Part shown: piece by piece, positions 49,752-60,500 of the stretch
How positions within the stretch are numbered: the first letter of the stretch is position 1
How the letters are laid out: each line of letters opens with the position of its first letter
Source of the DNA: Brachypodium distachyon
Taxonomy: Eukaryota > Streptophyta > Magnoliopsida > Poales > Poaceae
Reading direction: 5' to 3'
Assembly (NCBI RefSeq): GCF_000005505.3
Contig: NC_016134.3
Location: 45,288,650-45,352,649 of the forward strand
Length of the DNA: 64,000 nucleotides
Translations under genes and position numbers: made by a program
The notes under the pieces: generated by a model
The model's input: the letters and a program-made list of their open reading frames with translations, nothing else
Database searches by the model: none
Told to the model about the DNA's origin: nothing

Positions 49752-52078
49752 ATGTGACATCAAAACTCTCTTATATATAGATAGATAGATATATTGCCAA
49801 ACACTCTCTTCTATTGCTTTAAAATTATTAGGCCATGACCACATAGAGAGAGACAGAAGAGCCATGGTCTAGGGGTAAGAGAAGAAGGGGAAAATAATAT
49901 GAAAAAAGCATTAGGAATAGTAGACGTCGGGAACAAGAGGATCAATGCTCAGTGGACCTAGTAGCTTTTGATCTTCTCATTCAGCACGGAAGGACAGGAC
50001 TGGACTGCTCTACTCCTCCTGCTTCCACCCATGCTTCTGTTTTGCCAACGAACATAACTCATACCTAGACCACCTTAGCATCTTTGTCTTCTTCCCCTTC
50101 TATTCTCGTATCCATAAGCTTCCAGTGCGTTTCCTTGCGCTGCTGGAGTGACCAACAAATTGACTAGTTAATTACGTAGCACCGATAAATCATCTCAGTA
50201 CTTCGCGGCTCTCCACGGCACACACTCACCGCGCATGACATTGCATTGCTGGAGCGTAATTTATGTTGCATGTTTAATTAGTACAGTATAACTTATAACA
50301 ATAACAAGACGGATCGAACAATCCTATCCAAACATGTATGCCTCAACTCATACATATACTATCAACAATTTACCAGGTACTACATGTCGATGGGCTGGGA
50401 TTTTCGTTTGGTGAGGTTGATTGATTGAATCTGTTGATTTTTACATTGTCACATATTGTAAGATGGCTAGGTCATTAATACGTGAGCTGATCAGAGACAT
50501 CGAGCCTGCCATCTCCGTGGCGAGGCGATGGCGATACCAAAGGCAGGGCAGTCCGTGCAGGGAAGTACGCTGATCACTATCAACGCCACAACATGTTCAT
50601 GTGTTTGATTGATGGACTAATTCCAACAAGATTCAAACCTGAGAGCATACTGCTGGACGGGAGGCAGACGAAGCGTGAAACCGTGGGCTATTGCCAAATT
50701 TTGTTTTGGTGAGGCGGTATAAGCAGTACCACGCGTTCAATGCTACTCTGTATCTTTTACACATGTAAACAAGCAAGTGGTTCATTTGCCAAAGAGGTCA
50801 ATTGTTGGGTTTTGCTACTAAGAATTGAGATTGAGATGAAATCGCTCACCGATCATTTACATTTTCTTTGTTGCAAAAACACTCGGTCTATTATGAGTTG
50901 ATGCAGAGGCCGTGAGTTATCCTAATTGATGACAAATAAGCACCTACAAGTTATGACAACATAGTAAAACTGCGTTCTTTTCAGCTTCTAACTCCCTAGA
51001 GAAGCTGTCCACTAATTTTCGTTAGGTTTTCAAACTAGGTTAACGCAAAATAGTATGGAAACTTAACCAAATTTGGGAGTTCATGGAGGGAGGACAACTT
51101 CTTATAGAAGCCCCAAAAGAACTGGACCTAAGTAATTGATGGGTGTAATACGTGTAATAAATTTTCAAAACTTAGTACTTCGATCGGATATATGATCATA
51201 ACTTGGTAAAACTTCAGGGTAACTCGATACCAAGATAAAACGAGAGCGTACGCTTTTAAGAGCATATACTGTCGATGTACCATTTTTTAGGATACACATG
51301 CAAACGGCTCCACGCTGTCACCCAGGAGTGTAGATATATAGGTGTCATCAAATCTCTCTTCTATATTGAAAACACTCTCTTCTGCTGCTATGAAATTAAT
51401 AGGCGGCGACCACGTATATATATAGAGAGAGACCGAAAAGCCATGTTCTATGGAGATAAAGAGAAGAACATAGAAATAATATGAAGATGCATTACTAGGA
51501 TTCAGGGAATAGTAGACACCGGGAACAAGAGGTTTGGTTCTAAGTTGAGCTAGTAGCTTCCGGTCTTCTCGTTCAGCGCTAAATCAGGGATCCCGGCATT
51601 CCCATGATGCATGCTAACAAAGCTTGTTCATCGGGAGAATCGAGATTTTGTCAACGGGGTTTCGACTGTTAACTGACCGGGACTACAATTCTGACTAATT
51701 TTTCGGTGAACGTGTAAAAGAAGATCACTGCTGCACTGCGCCACGAAAAGTCGGCCAGGTAGCTGCCAGAGGTTTTGGTACTCTGCGTTTACACACGGCA
51801 CAAACACTACCATGTGTCTGGGTACATTTTTGCACCTGGAAATAAGCAAGTTAGTGGTGGTACTAATCTCGCAAAAAGAAAAAACGTACTACGGTGGTTC
51901 ATTTGCCTATAGGTCAATTGTTCGGATTTGCTACTAAGAATTGAAATCGCGATGAAATCCCTCACCGATCATTTAAGGGTTTTTCCTGTTGCATAAACAC
52001 TATGATCTGTTATTAATTCATGAATACGTCGAGCAGTACCTCAATGAAAAACAAAATGCTTTGTCCGATAAACATGTA

Positions 52079-52171
52079 CTCTTCCGATCCATAAAAAGTG
52101 TCGCCCACTTAATACAAAATTTGTACTAACTCGGTACAAAATGTGCAACACTTTTTATGAATCGGAGGAAA
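52079..52171. mobile_element. Stowaway MITE in arm 2
   Basis: From CTCTTCCGATCCATAAAAAG to CTTTTTATGAATCGGAGGAAA, TA-flanked, about 93 bp. It sits in the arm position that roughly corresponds to the element at 44929, but the two differ in sequence. Confidence 0.65.
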
Positions 52172-53390
52172 TATATTATTTTATTTTTCAGTCCACAGTG
52201 ACACATGTTTTTCTTTGCTGGAGAACAGCCATGATCCATGATACTCTTAGCTGTAAAAAGATTATTAAGAAATATTTTCGTCAATGACCTTTTCACTTAT
52301 TTGACGTAACAAAATATCGTGTAAACGTTTTCTTATTGAATACTCTTACTTGTGATGGTGGGGAACGAACTATATGTATTAAGTAATTGATGACAAGTAG
52401 GCGTGTGCAAGTTATGACAATGTACTAAGTAATTGGTGGATGTAGTGTACAATAAAATATCCATAACTTTATGTAATACATCAAACATATAATCAACGAA
52501 ATAGCTGTGCACATGACAATTTTTTGTCAGATAACGACACGATGCACAATCTAATGGTACCACTTGCTCTAGCCAGACATGTAGACGGTTTGATCTGAGG
52601 AGTCGGACAAAAATCGTACCCAAAACGTCATACGCATAGCAGCAATAAATAAGGAATCTCAGCATATCCGTGATGCGTGCTAACAAAAGATGTTCATCCG
52701 GTGAATTGATTTTTTTGTCCTTCTCCAACCAAAGGGGTTTTCAGAACATCCAACTGACGATCATCTGAGTCATATGTCTGTGGATGATGGATGAATGCAT
52801 CCATCTGCTACCTAGTCGTCTACTCATGGAATAGTGATCTCGAATCATCGAAGAATTAGTCATTATTGCCCATAATCTCAGTTAATTCTATAGTGAAAAC
52901 CCCCATTGACAATCTTAATTCACCCGATGACAGCATGTCTCTAGAGGCCTCATGGAAAAGAGACGAAGCTACGTACAAGATCCAGAACGCCAAACTTTCC
53001 GTTCCTGGCGTCTCCTATTCCCTAGTGCGCCTCCTATTCCCTAGTGCATTCATATTTTTTTGACTCTTCGCTCTCCTCTCCATGGACAATGTCTTTCATG
53101 TCTCTCTTTCTATCTTATGCGGTCTCGGCCTATTAATTTGATAGCCGCAAAAAAAAGATGCTTGTGCTTTATAGGAAAGTTTGTGCCTACCTATTTGTAC
53201 TTTGGTTGGTGAAGATTGAACTTGTAGTCATATGTATACATAGGAACTGATCGACGCGTACTAAGTGTCGGAAATTTAGTACAAAGTCAGTAATAATGTA
53301 ACCATTAGATATTAGAAGACTTGTGTTATGTATAATCAATAAAAATGCAGTCTGTAAAAAAGAAAGCAAGAAGGACAGCGCCGTCGAAAG

Positions 53391-53395
53391 AAAAA
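53391..53395 (-). terminator. RNA polymerase III terminator of tRNA-Arg
   Basis: Five T on the minus strand, 20 bases beyond the tRNA 3' end, the usual Pol III stop signal. Confidence 0.6.
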
Positions 53396-53415
53396 TTAAG
53401 AGAACAGAGAGGAGT

Positions 53416-53488
53416 CACGCCTGGTGGGACTCGAACCCACAATCGTTTGATTAGAAGTCAAACGCCTTATCCATTAGGCCACAGGCGC
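53416..53488 (-). tRNA. tRNA-Arg (anticodon UCU)
   Basis: The minus strand reads GCGCCTGTGGCCTAATGGAT at its 5' end (acceptor stem plus D arm with A box). The anticodon arm is TTTGACTTCTAATCAAA with loop CTTCTAA, giving UCU for AGA codons. The T arm with B box is GTGGGTTCGAGTCCCAC, then CAGGCGT closes a 7-bp acceptor stem with one G-U pair at its end. There is no intron. Length is 73 with discriminator G. All four arms pair. Confidence 0.95.
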
Positions 53489-53671
53489 CGATTTGTCCCG
53501 TTTAATTTTACGAAACTTATTATCGCTTGCTTTATTAGAGATCTAAGCACGAACCAACTGGCCTGCAAATTCTCTTCTCGCCGCCACCCACGGCACCGCC
53601 AGATCAAGAAACCACAACCCACGCTGTAGTACCCCCGTCGTCGTCGAGACTCGAGAGATCTCGCGCCCGCG

Positions 53672-53857
53672 ATGGACGCGGCCAAGAAGCGCGACGTCAC
53701 CGGAGCCGGGGCGGCGGCGGCGAAGGAGGAGGAGAACCGCAAGAGGGGCCACGGATCGACGGCGCTGTTCGTGGCGGTGGACTACGCCTTCCTGCTCGCC
53801 TTCGCCGGGTTCCTCTCCTACCTCGTCGGCTCCCAGCTCCTCCCCTCCGTCGCCTAG
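53672..53857 (+). CDS. Small single-pass membrane protein (61 aa)
   Basis: A single exon. It starts MDAAKKRDVTG, continues with a charged EEENRKRGHGS stretch, then a hydrophobic helix of about 25 residues (ALFVAVDYAFLLAFAGFLSY) and a short tail. I do not recognise a named family, though small plant proteins with STALFVxVDY-like motifs before a terminal helix exist as I recall. The hydrophilic N-terminus and C-terminal helix suggest a tail-anchored topology. The high GC of the ORF against AT-rich flanks, and the leader with a tRNA head to head 183 bases away, support a real gene. A start context of GCGATGG is favourable. Confidence 0.6.
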   Translation: MDAAKKRDVTGAGAAAAKEEENRKRGHGSTALFVAVDYAFLLAFAGFLSYLVGSQLLPSVA

Positions 53858-54738
53858 ATCCGTTCCTCGGCTCCGCGCGGTCTCTCGCTCCGTGGATGGA
53901 TGCTATGCGTTGTGTGAGATCCCGGGATCTTAGCTCCAGATGTGGTGACCTGCTCCTTTGTCTCGTTTGATGCCCCATCTCCGATGTGATTCCTTCTTTG
54001 TAAGAACCAAGATATGAGATGAACTACTAGCTCTGTTGATGTTTATTTCCCGGCTAGAGAATGTGATACCCTTGTTACAGCGCTTCGAAAGTATAGATTG
54101 CTTCAGTGTTTCCTTTCTCCATGTCCTGATTTGATGCTGTTCATGGCATGGCACTGACCATTATACCATCTGATTGATTTACTCTGTAACCACCTCAACT
54201 CTTTTTGTTTTTGGCCTAATCTGGTAGCTGATTCGTGATGCTGCCATTACCATCTAACAAGAAGTTCCTGCTTCCTGGTTGCTTGGACTAGTCATGTAAA
54301 TTATGGTGATGTGCGTAGGCAGATGGTTACGATGGCAGAAAGGTTCAACCTTGATATTCTGTTCATGTTTACATTATGCATCGGTTCGGGTTTGGAACTT
54401 CAGATGATTTCGACAACCTAAATTAGTATCTTCTTCAGATCAGTACACAAGGTTTCCTGTTTTCTGCTCTGCTTCCTTTAGAAGTTGTGCAATAATGGAG
54501 ACGAAGCAACAGCTTAATTTCGACCAAAATTCACCTTTTCCATTTCCTTCCCAAGAGGAAGAGACCAAAAAGAACCTTGTTACAGCATTTCACATCAATA
54601 GTCACAAAGAATATCTGACTAGAGATGAGAAACTCTCGTTGAGGCTAATGGCTACAGAGGTGATCTGATCAGATGACACATTTACAAAAGTTTCCTGGAT
54701 AACCAGAGATATTCACAGTTTTGTTTTGCAGTTCAAGT
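53858..54738. other. Convergent 3' flanks of the 61-aa gene and the NFU gene
   Basis: No ORF of note. This should hold both 3' UTRs. Confidence 0.45.
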
Positions 54739-56286
54739 TTACGACAATAGACGGACAGCTGCAATGGATGGTATCTTCTCCCTGAGCTTCTGAGCTACTG
54801 CTCCACGAACGCTCGCCACATCTGCTGCAGGGCCCGTGAGTTGGACTTTCGCAAAGGGCCTCTCGACTGCGACAAACTTGAGCTTACCGCCTCCTGCGCC
54901 GGCAAGGTATGGTCTGATCTCCTCGAGTACCTGCCATTGGGTAACATGAGGAGTTGTCATATACCTTCAGTTACTCCATTTATCCATCTTTGCACATATC
55001 ATCAAAAGGGGAAAACAAAATGAGATTAATCATCTGATGGTGTAACGGTTGCTGAAAAATATGTGGCGGGAGAGACAGTATCTGGAACTAAGGTGGAGAA
55101 GATTCAAAGATTCACTTAATCAACCATAAAAAAAACTAGGATGTTGTTATCAATTCTGAATCAGCATTCTGTATTGCATCAATATCTGATCGGTATACCT
55201 GAGAAATTTAAATGGTGTACACGGTTAACATTATATTATTCTGCATGTTACCACATCAACAGTTTACCTTTTCGACATTCTCTTCATTGAGCTTAAGCCC
55301 AGTCTCCTTGTCGGTGATAGCTTCGACTGCAACAATCTGTGGTATTTTATCCATCAAGCGCCGCTGAATGCCCATCCTCATCGTCATCACCGAGCCGGGG
55401 CAGGACCCGCATGCTCCCTGCAGCTTGAGCCTCACCACATTCCCATCGATCTCATGGAAGGCGACGTTACCTCCGTCAGCGATAAGGTACGGGCGCACTT
55501 CATCCAGAACAAGCTCGACATTTTCAGCGGTTAACGGTGAATGGACCACCGGAGTTGGGTCGGCAATGGGTTGAACAACAGCTGCAACAGAACCATTCTA
55601 GATAAAGCTTTGGAATTCACCTCTAAAAACGGCCAGTATATTGTTGAATTGCTCAGGATATTTGAACATGCACTATCCATTAACACTTTCTATGTAACAT
55701 CTCATTCAGCAAAATCATGGTAATTTCTATTGCTGTCCGTTCTAAAATACATGACGTCGTAAAATACGTGCAGTCAAATTCCTAAATCTTGGATCACTAA
55801 TTGATGAAAACTATCTGAATTTTTTAGATATGAAATTATCATGCCAGTAGATTTGTCAAGAAAAATAGTTTCAGGATATAATTTTTTGTAACTATTTACT
55901 TACATGTTCATGCACAAATTACTTGCATACTCATGTTCTAGGAACATGTGCAGGGAAATCAGAAGCTGCAACATTCACGATTACAGCAAGAAAAATTTCT
56001 CCATGAATGGTGTTGATCGCACCTACAGCTGCGACATGGATGGGAATATGGAAGCTCGCTCACCTTGCGGCTGCCGGCGGCGAGTGGACACGGCGGCGGA
56101 TCTTGCTGCGGCAGAGGTGGTGGCTCTCCTCCCGCGCGAGTACGAGGCGACCCCGCCGGCCTTGAAGGAGGAGGAGGCGGCTCTCCTCCCGCGCGAGCAC
56201 GCCGCGACCCTGCAGGGCTTGAAGGAGGAGGAGGAGGAGGTGGCCGGCGCCCAGGTCGACGCCGCCGCCGCCGCCGCAGCCTGCAT
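54739..56286 (-). CDS. NFU2: Plastid NifU-like Fe-S scaffold, NFU2/3 type (242 aa)
   Basis: Three exons, leftward: 56286-56064, 55581-55268, 54930-54739, in phase (243 codons). It assembles and transfers Fe-S clusters in the chloroplast stroma. Residues 1 to about 74 are Ala/Ser/Arg-rich and nearly free of acids, a transit peptide. The first NFU domain reads [20 protein letters not shown] and ends with the cluster-binding CGSCPG (Cys132, Cys135), then [17 protein letters not shown]. The second, degenerate domain ([20 protein letters not shown] to AAVRLLS) lacks CxxC, as in plastid NFU1-3. Length fits NFU2/NFU3 (about 235 aa). Which paralogue it is cannot be settled here. The transit peptide contains a 19-residue internal duplication. 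Confidence 0.92.
56122..56235. repeat. 57-bp tandem duplication in the NFU transit peptide
   Basis: GGCTCTCCTCCCGCGCGAG occurs at 56122 and 56179, followed in both by CTTGAAGGAGGAGGA. The 57-bp period adds 19 residues in frame ([12 protein letters not shown] and SRGRRATTS blocks). Confidence 0.85.
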
Positions 56287-57501
56287 CTCCGGTGCCCGAC
56301 TGGTGGGTGCCCCACCAAAGTTGGGTTCCAATCGGTCCTGGAGATGCCGCGGCGGCTCATGGAGCGCTGGGCCGGTGGTATTATTCGCGTCCCCCCTTCC
56401 CGCCCGCCCCGGCTCCGGCGCTCGTCTCGCTCCTTCCTTTGCCAAAATTTGTGCGGCTTCAGTTCACCCCGAACTTTTCTCGCACTGCAAAGAAAAAAGA
56501 TCATGCGTGCTGAAAGCGTTGCACAAATTAGGTAGTACTCCCACGAAATTTGAGGAAAATATTTTAAATGAGGTAGAAAAATACTTAAACTTTGCAATTT
56601 TAGCTCTTGGCCAAATTTTATGCGACCCAAAACTGAGAACACCCCCACGAAATTTGCGAACATACTCCGTTCACAATCACAGATATCACTTGATGTCGTC
56701 AGCAAAACTTTCTAAAACCTCAACAAACCAAGACGCTTGTTGCCAAAGACACAAAAGATAGATGCTCGTTTGTTGTTCAAGGGTGAGATACATTGACCCA
56801 GCAAATGACCCTTCGCCTTGTCGGCATGCACGCATCATATTTTTTCACGTCTGGTCACCTGAGGCCCTGAAAGATGGTACTCGTACTCGTAGCACTCCTA
56901 GTGGCAGTGTTCATCAAAGAAGCTGCGGCGCCACAATCCCAGATGGCAGATCGTCTCGGAAATACAACTAAATACCACAAATATAAAAAGCACTGGACTC
57001 AAAAATTCGGACGGTACTGCTGGAGATACTCCAATGTTTAAGCTCCCACTGAAGAGTATATATAAATGTTGAGATATATATAAACACAAAGATCTGCTCG
57101 TGATAGACGATAATCTGTTAACTGACATCCTTGAATTGGATGCAACAATTCGGACAGGAAAATCCAGACAGTGCCGCAACACATGGATACTCACTCCCTA
57201 CTTCTGATTTGAAAAGAGAAAAAAAAAAGTAACAAAAAAAATTAAGAACCTAAATGTACCAGACACTTGTACTAAATCCGTCAGCTACCACAAGTATACA
57301 TTACGAGGGCAGCTCCAGGGAAGAAATAAGTAGGCAAGAGAACTGGGGTGTAATTGAGTAAGCCAAGGGAGCACGGCCTACTGCGTTGTTTCTGAAACCC
57401 CAGTCAGGAACTGGCATTAATCCAGTTCAGAGGTCTCGCTTCCACAGCAATAACACCACATATGATCTGATACCGCCACCCCTCCCGTATGCACCGTGAA
57501 T
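56287..57501. other. Intergenic between NFU promoter and TM9SF 3' end
   Basis: NFU 5' UTR and promoter, then TM9SF 3' UTR. A plus-strand frame that spans NFU exon 1 (55904-56761) is antisense and not called. Confidence 0.45.
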
Positions 57502-60500
57502 TTAATCACATTTGATGTTTCTGTAGATTCTCCTCACAAAAAGAGTTGATCCTAGATAGCCAATAGCACCTGAAACACCAAGAGATGTCAGAACAACAAA
57601 ACGGTCTTAAAATGTTCTGACGCCTCAATCATTAGTAGCAGCAACAGCTTACCACATAGTATGCCTAGACCCAGACAGAACATCAACGTGTAGCCAAAGT
57701 AGAAACTTGTCTGGAAAAAGCCAGACATCTTTGTCTTCACGTGATAGTAGTAGATGGAGTACAGATACACATATAGTGCTGTTGATGCAGCAGAGAAAAA
57801 CGAAGTCCATTGCCAATGATAGTTCTCAGCGTTCAGCAGGAAATAAGTACCCACGATTGTGACACAGATGGTAACTATTAGAAGAATGACAAAGACCAGC
57901 AACATGAAGCCGTAGACATAATAAACCTGCCAAGCCGAAAATGTTGCATAAGCAAATGCCCATATAATGAAAATTGCAACTAGAGGCTTCAGAGCGCATG
58001 AAGGACAATAATATGAAGCAAGGACAATAAAAATGGGATTCTGCATGCTATACTACGTGGCTATACATGATGTTAATGATTAAAAAAAATTAAAAACAGT
58101 ATTTAGTACAGTTGACAATGATGTCCTTGTTTACCTTGTAGTTCCAGAATGATGTGAAAACAAAGTACATCTCAATGAAGATGCTGCCAAAGGGAAGAAG
58201 CCCACCCATCAATGAGATAACGGAAGGTGTAAGGTACCACTTCCTCTCAGGTATTGGTCGTGGAATAGTCTTTACTCGGCAGGGATTGTTAGGAGCCCCA
58301 CTCCAGTTCCTACCAACAACCGTGCCCAAAAGCACAAGGGGAAAAGAGATGAAAGCCCAAAGGACAAACATGACAACCATTGTACCGAATGGTATTGCTG
58401 CTAACGATCCATAGAAGATAGCAATTGTGTTCAGTGCAAAACCGATTGCGAAGTGCAAGAATGGAAAGAGGGATGCTGTAAGGATCATAGCTTTTATCCA
58501 GTTTTTGCCTGCCATAGAATCAAGTAAAGCATTCAATAATCCATAGGTCATGAAGTGATCAAAATAGTTAGATGATAATATACAAATTCTAGAATATTCT
58601 AAAGAAAGTACAATAACATGAAGTGAGAACAATCTTTAAATGACAATGTGCAAGAAATCTTCGAAAAAAGTATAATAAAATGATGAAACCAGAAAGAAAG
58701 AAACATTCAGAAAAAAGCTGAACCGTTCAAAAGTTCAGGCTAATACTAGTTGTCTAAGAAGAAAACAAAATCGTGAGACTTGTGAAAAAGCAAAGAACCA
58801 TACCACCATTCCTTGAGTAAAGACCAGCACTAATATATCCTGAAATAAAAGATGTAAGAGCATAGCACACAATGAAGGTTGTGATGATAGCCCCCCGCCT
58901 GAAAAACATTGCACAATATGTAAGTTGTAGAAAAGCAATTGCATGCTTAACCATGTACAGAGGAACCATGCTCCATGCTAAAACAGAATGTAGTTTTCTC
59001 CACTTTTTCGATTTCTAGGATCTATTCGCTTCTCTGTACTATACCTCCACAGTATTTGTGCAACTCAAAAGGACAGGATAAGTTTTGGATAGTGAACTGC
59101 AGGATTAGTTCTCTTTCAAATATTTAGCCTATCTAGAAGACAAAGAGAAAAAGGGACAGCTAATTCAGAATGATGTTTCATAATTGCAAATTTCCAACAG
59201 ATAACGAGAGGCGAGATTTTCCAAGAAAAAAAATAAAGAGAAGATTCCTGGCCAGTTTTGGACAAACATGTGGCTGGAAGCTTACAGGTTATAGTATTCT
59301 GAAATGTAAATGCTGATTCCTCTCATATTTCAAATATTCCTGTACTTATTAATAGGTACTTACAATGACAATGCTATTGTGGTTTTAGTTTGTCAGATAT
59401 TTCGAAACATGTGTTCTGCATGCAATGACAAGGTAGAAAGAGGACAGAAAGAATGTCTCTGGTTTTGAGCATACCCAACATATAACATGCCAACAATGGC
59501 CAATACAATGACAAGTAGGATAAGAGCTGCCAACTGAGTACCGATACCAACAAGAGCAGAAAGAAATGTCAAGCTTCGAGGAGGACGAAATACATCGCCA
59601 TGGACAAGCTTCCATCCAGATTCCTCATTAACATCTCTCTCCTAACAAAGCAACATCATGATTTCAGGCAGCAATTAAGTGGCAGCAGATGAAAATCAAA
59701 GGAATTTATTTACTTCAGCAAAGTATACATTTAAACAAAATATACTAAAGAATTCAGATGCTCACCAGTGACTCCAGATCATCATCATCACGAGCATATT
59801 TTGCATAATCATTTCTGAGTGTTCGCATCAATATCATTGAAACCAAACCCGTGAGAAAAATAACCATCATGAAAGAATTGAAAATGGAGAACCAATGAAT
59901 CTGAACATGAGAAATTGAAATAAATTTAGAAGCTTCCAACGGTTAGTTCAAAACTTCAAATGGAAGATGCCGCTTCCTATTGTTGGAATCGAACAATTAT
60001 CTCCAAAAGCATACAGCGGGCTGTGTGCTATGCACACTCAATTCTTGTTGGAAGAAACACGGATTAAATTTACCTGGTGCTCAAAGAAAGGATAGTCCAG
60101 GTAAACTTCAAAACGGCGTGCAAATGAGACTTCTGTTGCTACCCACTTGACTGAATATGTCATATCAAACTTTTTACCAGCTTCAAGGAGCTTAGGAGAC
60201 TCTTGGGTGAGATTAACATGAATTATCTACAAATATCAGATCAGATCATTGTTTAACCTTTTCCAAAATTAATGTGCTGGTTTTCTGAATCAGTGCAAAA
60301 TGCATACCCTGTTATCATTATATTTAACAAGAATGTTCTTGTGTGTGTAAAGATAATGCTTGTTTTCACTGTTCTTGTCAGTCTCTCCAACAAAACCTGT
60401 CAAAGCACATAACAACTGTCTTGTCAGGCAAAAGAATTAGGGTTTGAAAAACAAGTAGGGTTTAAAAAAACTAAGTTGATAAAAACATACCCCAAAGAGG

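Larger units (their letters stand above)
49005..52500. repeat. Nested tandem repeat inside arm 2
   Basis: Counterparts of the arm 1 units at about 49005-50950 and 51115-52250, plus a partial third start at about 52375-52500 (AAGTAATTGGTGGATGTAGTG). Shared blocks include GGTTCATTTGCC, GATTTGCTACTAAGAATTGA and GGAACAAGAGG. The first unit is split by the LINE fragment. Confidence 0.55.
47790..53220. repeat. Tandem segmental duplication, arm 2
   Basis: Diverged copy of 42270-47480 in the same orientation. It starts with truncated RFC4 exons 2 and 1 and contains two more copies of the nested unit. It gained a LINE fragment at about 49219-49751 and about 380 bp near 50260-50640 that arm 1 lacks. 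Arm 2 is slightly longer for these reasons, offset by deletions elsewhere. Confidence 0.75.

Noticed and set aside
55904..56761. 285-codon plus-strand ORF
   Set aside because: Antisense to NFU exon 1 and its promoter; its Glu/Ala runs mirror the transit-peptide repeat.
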